A stretch of DNA of 64,000 nucleotides. Source: Neptunomonas antarctica (GTDB lineage Bacteria > Pseudomonadota > Gammaproteobacteria > Pseudomonadales > Balneatricaceae). The translations under genes and the position numbers were made by a program. Below the pieces are notes generated by a model, which was not told where the DNA came from, did no database searches, and worked only from the letters and a program-made list of their open reading frames with translations. This document shows positions 26,691 to 33,850 of this stretch, one piece after another. Location of the stretch: NCBI RefSeq assembly GCF_001305295.1, contig NZ_LJSI01000035.1, positions 62,001 to 126,000 on the forward strand, written 5' to 3'. Within the stretch, counting starts at the first letter, position 1. Every line of letters begins with the position of its first letter.

Positions 26691-28004
26691 ATGCGTTTGA
26701 ATGAGCTGTTGAACTCGGTTGCAGAAGCAGGCAGAGAGATATTATCTAAGAGAGATAAATCGCTGCCGGAAAAGACGTTAGAAACTCACTGTGCAAATCT
26801 TTTATCAAACAAAGGTGAAGCGCTGGGGAGTGCATTTGCTATGGCTGTAGTCATAGCCTACCGAAAATCAAACGAAGAGGAAAAATTAAAATTTTTCTAT
26901 CACCTATTAGAGAGCTATTCACCCAACCCTGAATTAGTGATTCAAAGAGCAAATGAATATAAAGCCAGTAACGATTATAAAGCTTACGCGGCATTAAACG
27001 ACGCAGTTGAATCACCTCGGCAAATGTTATTCCGGCGCATCAATATGGCACCTAATGGTACCGAAACGCTTGTGGAACTTCGTTGTGACTTATTAAGGTT
27101 TATAAAAAACAACCCTGAGCTGAAGACCATTGATTATGATTTAAGCCATTTGCTGAAATCATGGTTTAACAGGGGGTTTCTTACTCTTGAAGAAATCCGG
27201 TGGGATTCCCCGGCAGTCATTCTCGAAAAACTGATTAAATATGAAGCCGTGCATTATATGTCGGGCTGGGAAGACTTGAAAAAGAGATTAGGTAAAAACC
27301 GACGCTGCTATGCTTTTTTTCACCCATCACTTCCAGGCGAACCCCTCATATTTGTTGAAGTGGCTCTAGTCAAAGGGCTGGCGGATTCTATTCCGCCTCT
27401 GATTGATCCTACATTGGATGCATCAATTAGCGAGAATAAGACAGATACGGCCATTTTTTATTCAATCAGTAACTGCCAAGCAGGCCTTGCCGGCATATCG
27501 TTTGGCAATTTTCTTATCAAGCAAGTGGTGATGGAGCTTAAGAGAGAGCTGCCTCATTTAACACAATTTTCCACATTATCCCCTATACCGGGTTTTTTAA
27601 AGTGGCTATCCCGCGAGCAGGAAAATGGCGATAGTGAATTTATTAAAGAGACTGATAGAGATGTTCTGAGTCTTTTAGGCAATGAACATTGGTATCAGGA
27701 CCAAGAAATATCTGAAGCCGTTAAGCCTGTCCTTATGGGCCTGTGTAAAAAATATTTGTTCCATGCTAAAAGAGGCAAACTCCCTTGTGACCCTGTCGCT
27801 AGATTCCATTTAGGAAACGGTGCAAGAATTGAGCGACTTAACTGGATGGGCGACAAGTCAGCAAATGGACTAGATCAATCGGCAGGCATGTTGGTCAATT
27901 ATTTCTATGAAATTTCAGAAGTAGAAAAAAATCACGAAGCGTTTATTAATGACGGGGTTATTGCTACTTCAAAAGATTTTAAGCGGAAGCTCAGTTCCAT
28001 ATAG
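26691..28004 (+). CDS. matA: Malonyl-CoA decarboxylase
   Basis: This 437-residue enzyme decarboxylates malonyl-CoA to acetyl-CoA. It has the N-terminal four-helix region and the GNAT-like catalytic half with FYSISNCQAGLAGISFGNFL (catalytic Ser) and the C-terminal FHLGNGARIERLNWMGDKS (catalytic His) and MLVNYFYEI motif typical of MCD/MatA. Two ATGs are adjacent; the second (26691) has better spacing to GGGAG. Together with MatB it completes the route malonate to acetyl-CoA. A terminator follows. Confidence 0.93.
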   Translation: MRLNELLNSVAEAGREILSKRDKSLPEKTLETHCANLLSNKGEALGSAFAMAVVIAYRKSNEEEKLKFFYHLLESYSPNPELVIQRANEYKASNDYKAYAALNDAVESPRQMLFRRINMAPNGTETLVELRCDLLRFIKNNPELKTIDYDLSHLLKSWFNRGFLTLEEIRWDSPAVILEKLIKYEAVHYMSGWEDLKKRLGKNRRCYAFFHPSLPGEPLIFVEVALVKGLADSIPPLIDPTLDASISENKTDTAIFYSISNCQAGLAGISFGNFLIKQVVMELKRELPHLTQFSTLSPIPGFLKWLSREQENGDSEFIKETDRDVLSLLGNEHWYQDQEISEAVKPVLMGLCKKYLFHAKRGKLPCDPVARFHLGNGARIERLNWMGDKSANGLDQSAGMLVNYFYEISEVEKNHEAFINDGVIATSKDFKRKLSSI

Positions 28005-28016
28005 CTCCAACCTATT

Positions 28017-28063
28017 GACGGGCACCCTGATCTAATCTGCACCAGATAGTGTCCGTCTTTTTT
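28017..28063 (+). terminator. Rho-independent terminator of the mat operon
   Basis: GACGGGCAC and GTGTCCGTC pair at eight of nine positions around a 23-nt loop and are followed by six T. It lies 13 nt after the matA stop. Confidence 0.8.
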
Positions 28064-28151
28064 ATAGATTGTTCTTCTGTTCCCTGCGCAAAGTCTAGCG
28101 CAACAGCTTGCTTTTAAAGTGCTTTCACTCTTTCTTTCAATTCCAATTATA

Positions 28152-28193
28152 GGCCGTGCAACTGCGAGTCTCAGAAGTCACGGCCCATTTTTT
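28152..28193 (+). terminator. Second terminator-like hairpin downstream of matA
   Basis: GGCCGTG and CACGGCC form perfect 7-bp arms around a 20-nt loop and are followed by CATTTTTT. There is no gene directly before it, so it may be a back-up terminator or the end of an unrecognised small transcript in 28064-28150. The remainder of the gap to the toxin gene shows nothing else. Confidence 0.5.
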
Positions 28194-28301
28194 GGAATAT
28201 AGCACTGAGTAAGATAAGCGGATAAATACGTGTTGATATTAATTGAAAAATTGTGCTCTGGCCTCTGTTTTCCTGACCCCTATTTTCTTCAAGTGCCAAA
28301 T

Positions 28302-28565
28302 TTAGTAGTGATAGCGGCATGAAATTACCGTAATTGCATTTTCATCAACGGTATAAACCAAGCGATTTGTATCATCGATACGCCGGGACCAAAAACCAGC
28401 TAAGTTTTCTTTTAAAGGCTCAGGCTTACCAATGCCTTCAAAAGGAGATCGCTTAACATCGTTGATAAGTTTGTTGATACGTTTAAGCGTTTTTTTATCC
28501 TGTGTTTGCCAATACAGATAATCACTCCATGATTCACCCGTCCAGGAAAGTAAACGGCTACTCAT
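28302..28565 (-). CDS. yoeB: YoeB-family mRNA interferase toxin
   Basis: This 87-residue ribosome-dependent endonuclease is very like E. coli YoeB along its length: SWSDYLYWQTQDKKTLKRIN, SPFEGIGKPEPLKENLAGFW, SRRIDDTNRLVYTV and the C-terminal CRYHY. The functional Glu, Arg and C-terminal His/Tyr residues of YoeB are present, so it should be active. It overlaps the antitoxin gene by 8 nt, the usual antitoxin-first order. A dead partial copy lies at 19802-19885. Confidence 0.95.
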   Translation of the reverse strand: MSSRLLSWTGESWSDYLYWQTQDKKTLKRINKLINDVKRSPFEGIGKPEPLKENLAGFWSRRIDDTNRLVYTVDENAITVISCRYHY

Positions 28566-28812
28566 CCATTAAATCTCTTTGAGTGACGTTCCCTGCTTTG
28601 AATTGCGCAATTGAACGGTTCAAATGCGCTGCGTTTGCCGGTGAACGAAGCAAATGCACGGTTTCCATTAGGCTATTGTAATAATCTAACGACATCACAA
28701 CGGCATCTTCGGCATCTCTGCGCGTGATGACTGTGGTATCCGCATCATTAACCACACCGTCTAACACCGCTTTTAAGCCATTTCTAGCTTCTGTAAAAGA
28801 TACGATTTTCAT
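28558..28812 (-). CDS. yefM: YefM/Phd-family antitoxin
   Basis: This 84-residue protein has an N-terminal DNA-binding half (MKIVSFTEARNGLKAVLDGV, VITRRDAEDAVVMSLDYYNS) and a C-terminal toxin-binding tail (LLRSPANAAHLNRSIAQFKA) like YefM. It should neutralise YoeB and repress the operon with it. The start at 28812 follows GTGGAGG; the frame is open further upstream without a ribosome site. The module lies in an accessory patch next to an IS66 element. Confidence 0.94.
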   Translation of the reverse strand: MKIVSFTEARNGLKAVLDGVVNDADTTVITRRDAEDAVVMSLDYYNSLMETVHLLRSPANAAHLNRSIAQFKAGNVTQRDLMDE

Positions 28813-28958
28813 AGAACCTCCACATGTACAACTAATAGCACAAGTGTAATCTAAAAAATTAACCTGCACATTAAGTGGGACATATATATTTATCAGCAAC
28901 TAAAGCTTAGGGTATGAGGCGAATGAAGCAAAATAGAACGCATGCCCCATTTATTAAT

Positions 28959-29417
28959 CTATTTACTGCATGTCCCTTTTTTCGCCATTTTTAATTTTGC
29001 AACGGCTGCCTTTCCTTTTTCTTCGTCAACCAGCTCTACATTGGCTCCGCCAACAAAAGCACCTAACTTAATGTATTGACTCACGAAGTAATTTTTACCA
29101 TTTTCGGTTTTTAAGAGAAGGTCGTTTGGTGAGAATTCCGATTCTGTAGATATTTTATGTTCTGCGTCACCCGTAATTTCTTCGTAGAAAAAAATGTTAG
29201 GCGCCGTTTTCCCTATACATTTTCCATCAACCCAGACATCTTTTTTTAGTGCTCCACCAAATGAGCCAGCTCGATAAATATATAATCCAGCATGTCCAAC
29301 AGAAGGAGAATTAAACCGTTTTGCCATCTCAGTTTGCTCCAGAGACTCCATTGGAACAGATGAACATCCTGATAAGAGTGACACCGTTACAGCAGCGAAG
29401 AGTACTACTTTTTTCAT
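28959..29417 (-). CDS. DUF2846 lipoprotein
   Basis: This 152-residue lipoprotein has a signal peptide and lipobox LLSGC (Cys 18). The mature part matches DUF2846: GHAGLYIYRAGSFGG, VDGKCIGKTAPNIFFYEEI, TENGKNYFVSQYIKLGAF. The function is unknown. Residue 19 is Ser, so outer-membrane sorting is expected. It lies alone between the toxin-antitoxin module and the IS66 element. Confidence 0.82.
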   Translation of the reverse strand: MKKVVLFAAVTVSLLSGCSSVPMESLEQTEMAKRFNSPSVGHAGLYIYRAGSFGGALKKDVWVDGKCIGKTAPNIFFYEEITGDAEHKISTESEFSPNDLLLKTENGKNYFVSQYIKLGAFVGGANVELVDEEKGKAAVAKLKMAKKGTCSK

Positions 29418-29708
29418 TATCTTTTCTTTGATTTATCGATGAGCTTCGATTGATATTTTGGAGACCCTAGCCAGCTTACAGGCTGCAGTTGAGCCCGAAT
29501 TCAACTCCCAAATTAAGATCAGAGTAACGTAAGCGCAGTACGAAGCACACCCTCCTTACTTCCAAAGGCCGTTTACTTGTAAATCATCATAAGGTGTCTA
29601 TATTGAATATAGGCTCAGGGTGAGCCTATGGCATGGAAGGCATTCTCAGGAAGAGAACTCGCAATGGAAGGTTGGCGTTACCACGGAGGTGACTGTCTTC
29701 TTGCTACT

Positions 29709-31199
29709 TTACACATCCACCCACGGCAGCAATGCATCAATATCTTCTAGTGCTTGTGCTTGCGGCAGCAAGGTGAAGATCTTTTTCAGATAGGCGTACG
29801 GTTCCAGGCCATTCACTTTCGCCGTTTCTATTAGGCTATACACATTTGCACTGGCACGCGCACCCGCCTGGCTTGTCGAGAACAACCAGTTTTTCCTGCC
29901 GATGACAAAGGGGCGTATCGCATTTTCAGCACGATTATTGTCAATCGGCCAACGACCGTCATCCAGATAAGCAACCAGTCTTGACCATTGATTGTGCAGA
30001 TAGTTAACGGCTTTGCCGAGCGTTGATTTGGGGGGTGTCTGTTGTCGTGCTTTCTCCAGCCATTGCCGGAGTTTTTCAATGATCGGTTTTGATTCTGTTT
30101 GTCGAAGATGGTATCGCTCATCAATCGACTTATCTTTGCAGGATTTTTCCACGCCGTAGAGTTTTTGAATAAAACTCAGTGCCATATCGGCTTTGCCCGA
30201 CTTGCCTTTGGGTTGTTGGCGTTGTGCATCGATAAACTTACGACGCGCATGCGTCCAGCAGCCAAGACGCGTAAGCTCATTGCTAACGCACACCGCGTTA
30301 TAGCCTTCATATCCGTCCGTCATCAACGCACCCTTAAAATCGACTAATAATTCTTTGGGCGTGTCGCCGCTACGGCCTGTGCTGTAATGATAAAGCACCA
30401 CTGGCAGGCTCGCCTGTGTGGCGATTAGCCACATATAGCTTTTACTCTGCGCTTTTTTTCCTGGCTCATTCAACACCTGCACCGGCGTTTCATCCATGTG
30501 TAATACAGACTGTTCAATAGCGATCTCTTGAAGGCGATTAATCAGCGGCTGAACTAACGCGCCCATCTTGATCATCCAGTTGGCCAGCGTGGTGCGGTCC
30601 AGCTCTATACCAATGCGCTTGAAGATAGCGACTTGCCGATACAATGGCAGCGCATCAACGTACTTGCTGACGCTGATATAGGCTAATAACCCCGGGGCGG
30701 CAATGGATTTTTCAATCGGTTGGGCAGGTTTGCTGGCCGTGATCAGGTACTGTTCACAGCAGGGACAGGCATATTTTTTACGCAGGTGACGCAGCACTTT
30801 GATTTTAGCCGGTTCGATATCCAGTTGCTTGTGACTTTCTTCGCCGATGCAGGTGAGTGCAGATCCATCGTGTGGACAGAATTTATCGGTTTCATCCAGG
30901 TCGTGGATAATATCTTCGCAGGGAAGATCATCAGGAATCGAGACGCGCTTCTGTTTTTTGCGAGTGTGAGCCGGGACACTTATCTCAGTCTCGTCACCAC
31001 TTTCTGGTATATCGACCAGCGCTTCCGCTTCATTAAATAACTGACCCTGATCGTCTGTGGATTTTTCGCTGGAGGCGCCAAATCGTTGTTGATTCTGTAC
31101 GCGAATGACTTCCTCAAGCAGTTTGATACGTTGATCTTTTTGATCAATCACCTGCTTGAGTTGGCGAACTTCCTGGACGAGATTATCGGGTAATAACAT
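29709..31199 (-). CDS. tnpC: IS66 family transposase TnpC
   Basis: This 496-residue DDE transposase begins with a leucine-zipper-like helix (residues 5-40), then a zinc-finger segment with CPHDGSALTCIGEE and CPCCEQYL, a LHMDETPVQV acidic motif, TDGYEGYNAV and the C-terminal DNNRAENAIRPFVIGRKNWLF motif of IS66. It has no frameshift, so the element may be active. Confidence 0.95.
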   Translation of the reverse strand: MLLPDNLVQEVRQLKQVIDQKDQRIKLLEEVIRVQNQQRFGASSEKSTDDQGQLFNEAEALVDIPESGDETEISVPAHTRKKQKRVSIPDDLPCEDIIHDLDETDKFCPHDGSALTCIGEESHKQLDIEPAKIKVLRHLRKKYACPCCEQYLITASKPAQPIEKSIAAPGLLAYISVSKYVDALPLYRQVAIFKRIGIELDRTTLANWMIKMGALVQPLINRLQEIAIEQSVLHMDETPVQVLNEPGKKAQSKSYMWLIATQASLPVVLYHYSTGRSGDTPKELLVDFKGALMTDGYEGYNAVCVSNELTRLGCWTHARRKFIDAQRQQPKGKSGKADMALSFIQKLYGVEKSCKDKSIDERYHLRQTESKPIIEKLRQWLEKARQQTPPKSTLGKAVNYLHNQWSRLVAYLDDGRWPIDNNRAENAIRPFVIGRKNWLFSTSQAGARASANVYSLIETAKVNGLEPYAYLKKIFTLLPQAQALEDIDALLPWVDV

Positions 31200-31222
31200 G
31201 CCTTTATTTTACAGGATAATGA

Positions 31223-31579
31223 CTAAAAATCCGAGCCATACTTCAAGATAACATGCGGTTTTAACTGACGAATATCAACACCCCGCAACAGCCAGTGAAA
31301 CTGTTCTTCGGTGAGTAAAATGGTCGCTTTATCCTCTTTGCACGGCCACTTGAAACGCTCTTCTTCGAGGCGTTTATACCATAAACAAAAACCGCTGCTG
31401 TCCCAGTAAAGCACTTTCAGCTTGTCCCGGCGTTTGTTACAAAAGACAAACAACGCCGGGTCATAGAGGGATAATGCCATGTCCTGCTCAACGATCAGAC
31501 TGAGGCCGTTAATCGACTTACGAAAATCAACGGCCTCGCGGTGCAAATAGACGGCACCGATATCAACGAACATCTTCAT
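31223..31579 (-). CDS. tnpB: IS66 family accessory protein TnpB
   Basis: This 118-residue protein is the IS66 Orf2. It has GAVYLHREAVDFRKSINGLS, LFVFCNKRRDKLKVLYWDSSG and a C-terminal LLRGVDIRQLKPH. It is needed for transposition of IS66 elements although its biochemical job is unclear. It overlaps tnpA by 4 nt. Confidence 0.95.
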   Translation of the reverse strand: MKMFVDIGAVYLHREAVDFRKSINGLSLIVEQDMALSLYDPALFVFCNKRRDKLKVLYWDSSGFCLWYKRLEEERFKWPCKEDKATILLTEEQFHWLLRGVDIRQLKPHVILKYGSDF

Positions 31580-31884
31580 GCCAGCGCCGTCATCAGTTCG
31601 GCTACCCAGCCAGGTGATGTGCTGATGGGAAGAATAAGTTCGCTGCTGCCATGCTGTAAACGCAATGCGTGGTGAGACGGGGTATGATGTTGAGTCACCT
31701 GCGCATGTAAAAAAGCAGGTGCGCCATCGTCTACTGACATGGCTTTATGTCGTTGCGCCTTATGATAATAAAACTGACTCACATCAATCTGCTGTTGGCG
31801 ACAAAACTCCGCACCCGACAGTTCGCTTATCGCTTGCTGATCCAGCAAGTCTTGCCATTGTTGTTTATTGCGTGCCTGTGTCAT
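31576..31884 (-). CDS. tnpA: IS66 family accessory protein TnpA
   Basis: This 102-residue protein has the N-terminal helix-turn-helix pattern WQDLLDQQAISELSGAEFCR followed by QIDVSQFYYHKAQ, typical of IS66 TnpA. It is the first gene of the element. A GGAGTAGCCC stretch lies just before the start. Confidence 0.9.
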   Translation of the reverse strand: MTQARNKQQWQDLLDQQAISELSGAEFCRQQQIDVSQFYYHKAQRHKAMSVDDGAPAFLHAQVTQHHTPSHHALRLQHGSSELILPISTSPGWVAELMTALA

Positions 31885-32045
31885 GGGCTACTCCTTATAT
31901 AAAAAGAGCAGTCATTTTACGGGGTGGTGACTTCGTGGGTTAGGGTGTGGTTGCTTCGGCGCTTACAAAACGTTGCCAAAAATTATCTATCTTTACACTT
32001 TCAATTTTATACATTTTTAGTCTTACTCTTATCTAGAATTATCCG

Positions 32046-32100
32046 TTAACACCTCGATAATCGGCAGTACGAAGTGAGGTACAGCCCTGTAGGCTGTTAA
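32046..32100. repeat. attC-like imperfect palindrome (60-bp class), candidate
   Basis: The outer arms TTAACA and TGTTAA are perfect. Inside them CCT pairs with AGG, leaving one extra base, then an unpaired stretch follows, then GGC-A-GTAC pairs with GTAC-A-GCC around the loop GAAGTGAG. This two-stem layout with extrahelical bases and unpaired spacers is like a short attC site. The core boxes fit the consensus less well than the site at 32574, so the call is tentative. Confidence 0.4.
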
Positions 32101-32573
32101 TTGAAAAACTGAATTATGGTTACGTCCGCTATTTTCCTCCACTGAAAATAAACATTTGTGTTTTGATGATATAGCCTAGTACGGGATCTTACCTACCAGT
32201 CCCTTATCTTTCTGATAATGCACATTTTCTTATCAGGATGCCAGAGAAACTAAATTCAGTTATGACATGTGTCGAAGAAGTGTCGAAAACATAGCTTTCT
32301 ATAGTGGTTTAACAGCCCCAACGAAAAACCACAAAGTCTTAAAATCATAGCGTTATGGTGTGTACTAGTGCAACAAAAGGCATAGTATCTGGGTTCGAAA
32401 TCCGCCACCCAAAACACAAATGATAAAGGTCTTTTTTTATGTTTGGCGTTCAAGTTTTTTAACAGAAAATATTAGAGTCAGAGTAACTATTCCACATCAG
32501 TAACAATAATTTTATTCTGATCCCATTTATTTCCTGTTAGGAACAATTGTGATCTTACCCCGATTTTCGGGAA
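32101..32573. other. Gene-free stretch between the two attC-like sites
   Basis: This is 473 bp with no convincing gene. The only open frames are short, without ribosome sites. TGGGT and ACCCA at 32390-32411 form a small stem around a TTCGAAATCC stretch that looks like the T-arm end of a tRNA but cannot fold into one. If both flanking sites are real attC, this would be a non-coding or decayed cassette. Confidence 0.5.
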
Positions 32574-32671
32574 CCTCAACGCCGCAATAAGCGGTGAGTA
32601 ATAGTTGGCTAAAATGAAGCTAAGCAGAACGAGCCAACTATTACGAATTCGACTTTATTGCCTTGTTAAGC
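32574..32671 (-). repeat. attC-like recombination site behind the lipoprotein gene
   Basis: Read on the minus strand it starts with GCTTAAC, which fits the attC core RYYYAAC, and ends with GTTGAGG, one base off GTTRRRY. The outer arms GCAATAA/TTATTGC and the inner arms GTAATAGTTGGCT/AGCCAACTATTAC are perfect, with an unpaired, unequal spacer between the two stems and a 21-nt loop. It starts 7 nt after the stop codon of the gene at 32679, in the same orientation, as in integron cassettes. TAACAA at the start and GCGTT at the end are also as in known attC sites. Confidence 0.65.
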
Positions 32672-32678
32672 CTTCAAG

Positions 32679-33362
32679 TTAAATAGCTGAAAGTATGGCA
32701 GATCTTTTTTCTATATATTCTTCTTTACTAATCATCTTGTTTTTATAAAGGCTATCTATTTTATTTAGTCTTTCAGTAGTTCTATCTTTATGAGAATTTT
32801 CAAGCGCATTAATAAATCCTTCATCCGACAGTGTTTTATCAATCGTTTTGTTCATTGCCGTCTCAGCAAGATTCCTCAGAGTGTCAACACTACCAAATAT
32901 TCCAGCGCCCACTCCTGCCTCCACTTCATCTGTTTTATAAACTTTTGAAAAATATACATTTGAAGTTGAACTATCAATAAGCGAGACATTCACGTAAGCA
33001 TGGGCTTCTCTATTGAAGTAATAGCTACAATCAAACTTTGTTATTATTACCTTTATTTTATAAGGGGACTTCGTTGAGCTTGATAAAAGGTTGCTTTTAT
33101 CAAGAGCATCTCGAAACATTTTTTCAACTACAATGTCCGTAGATTCCTCAGTTCTCAAAGTTTTTATACGATTTCCATACCCGCCTCGTATTGCCCCCAG
33201 CCAATTGCTATCAGTTCCCCTTTCATCTGAAACAATTACACTGTTGATCAAGGGCTCAGATTCATTTGTTGAGAACCCATTCCCTTCATAAGCCACACTT
33301 GTCATGTGAGTTGAACAACCACTTATGATAAAAATAATGAAAATAATACTTATGTATTTCAT
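32679..33362 (-). CDS. Lipoprotein with C-terminal SHOCT-like segment, possible integron cassette gene
   Basis: This 227-residue lipoprotein has the lipobox IISGC (Cys 16). The body has IRGGYGNRIKTLRTEES and KIKVIITKFDCSYYFNREAH, similar in layout to small envelope lipoproteins. It ends with LNKIDSLYKNKMISKEEYIE, like the SHOCT oligomerisation motif. Ribosome site CGGAGTAAAT precedes the start. The gene is AT-rich compared with the neighbours and its stop is 7 nt from an attC-like site, so it may be a captured gene cassette. Its function is unknown. Confidence 0.75.
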   Translation of the reverse strand: MKYISIIFIIFIISGCSTHMTSVAYEGNGFSTNESEPLINSVIVSDERGTDSNWLGAIRGGYGNRIKTLRTEESTDIVVEKMFRDALDKSNLLSSSTKSPYKIKVIITKFDCSYYFNREAHAYVNVSLIDSSTSNVYFSKVYKTDEVEAGVGAGIFGSVDTLRNLAETAMNKTIDKTLSDEGFINALENSHKDRTTERLNKIDSLYKNKMISKEEYIEKRSAILSAI

Positions 33363-33627
33363 ATTTACTCCGATAGAATTTGAGGTTTAATAGCTAATGA
33401 TAAAGACCGTGGCCTTATAACGCTTTGGCCCCATTAACAAGGAGACAAGCAATAAGATTCGCGGCACATAGTTTTATAAATCAATAACTTGAAGGAAAAA
33501 TGAGAGTGGTGTTGATGACAAAAGAAGCCTCCATGCTCTTACTGTTATTCATTCCTTTCGTACGAGCATAAACCTCTTGCCTTAAAGATCAATGAGTTAT
33601 CTCTAATAATGTAGAGCCCCCTTCAGC
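33363..33627. other. Non-coding stretch with a partial attC-like arm
   Basis: No gene is supported. On the plus strand TTAACAAGG at 33434-33442 and GCAATAAGATTCG from 33449 resemble one arm of the attC-like site at 32574-32671 (TTAACAAGGCAATAAAGTCG). No matching second arm was found, so it may be a decayed half site. Confidence 0.35.
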
Positions 33628-33729
33628 TTACAACCCAGGAATCCCGATAGGCCCCGGCAGGTCAGGAATAATTGAACAAGCAGCTAAAGCCAGTGTTAAC
33701 AGGGTAAGTGTGATCATTTTCAAACGCAT
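33628..33729 (-). CDS. Small lipoprotein, 33 residues
   Basis: The protein reads MRLKMITLTLLTLALAACS followed by IIPDLPGPIGIPGL. It has a short positively charged start, a hydrophobic helix and the lipobox LALAAC with Cys 18, then a Pro/Gly-rich tail of 15 residues. The size recalls entericidin-like small lipoproteins but no similarity is claimed. A strong AAGGAG ribosome site lies 5 nt before the start and is buried in a hairpin. Confidence rests on the perfect lipobox plus the ribosome site. Confidence 0.75.
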   Translation of the reverse strand: MRLKMITLTLLTLALAACSIIPDLPGPIGIPGL

Positions 33730-33730
33730 A

Positions 33731-33775
33731 CAAGCTCCTTAGTGCTCCTGCGCTTATTAGGAGGTTAGGAGCTTG
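33731..33775 (-). promoter_or_regulatory. Hairpin sequestering the ribosome-binding site of the small lipoprotein
   Basis: CAAGCTCCT and AGGAGCTTG form perfect 9-bp outer arms; CTCCT and AGGAG form a second 5-bp stem inside. On the transcript the 3' outer arm contains AAGGAGCTT, the ribosome site of the small lipoprotein, so translation should be blocked when the hairpin forms. A thermosensor, RNA-binding protein or ribosomal control would fit. Confidence 0.6.
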
Positions 33776-33850
33776 TCGCTATTTTAAGCATTCTCTCGTG
33801 GGCTACAAGCACAGGTGTGGATAATGTCAGTGACGCCTGTTTTGTTGTGC

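Larger units (their letters stand above)
29529..31966 (-). mobile_element. IS66-family insertion sequence, apparently complete
   Basis: The element is 2438 bp with three genes in the IS66 order tnpA, tnpB, tnpC on the minus strand. Terminal inverted repeats start GTAAGCGC at both ends: GTAAGCGCAGTACGAAGCAC at the left and GTAAGCGCCGAAGCAACCAC at the right, with ACACCC or CACACCC further in. The left non-coding end has a perfect hairpin ATAGGCTCA-GGG-TGAGCCTAT at 29609-29629, perhaps a transcription stop. The flanking octamers AGAGTAAC and AAAACGTT differ, so no direct target duplication is seen. Confidence 0.85.

Noticed and set aside
28260-28290. CCTGACCCCTATTTTC stretch resembling motifs near REP-associated transposases
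   Set aside because: Only one copy, no palindrome pair and no transposase of that type nearby.
32390-32412. tRNA-like 3' end (GGGTTCGAAATCC then CCACCCA)
   Set aside because: T-stem bases do not pair and no D or anticodon arm can be found upstream; at most a remnant of an attachment site.
32256-32453. 65-residue open frame on the minus strand between the attC-like sites
   Set aside because: No ribosome site, no recognisable pattern, overlaps the tRNA-like stretch; likely chance.
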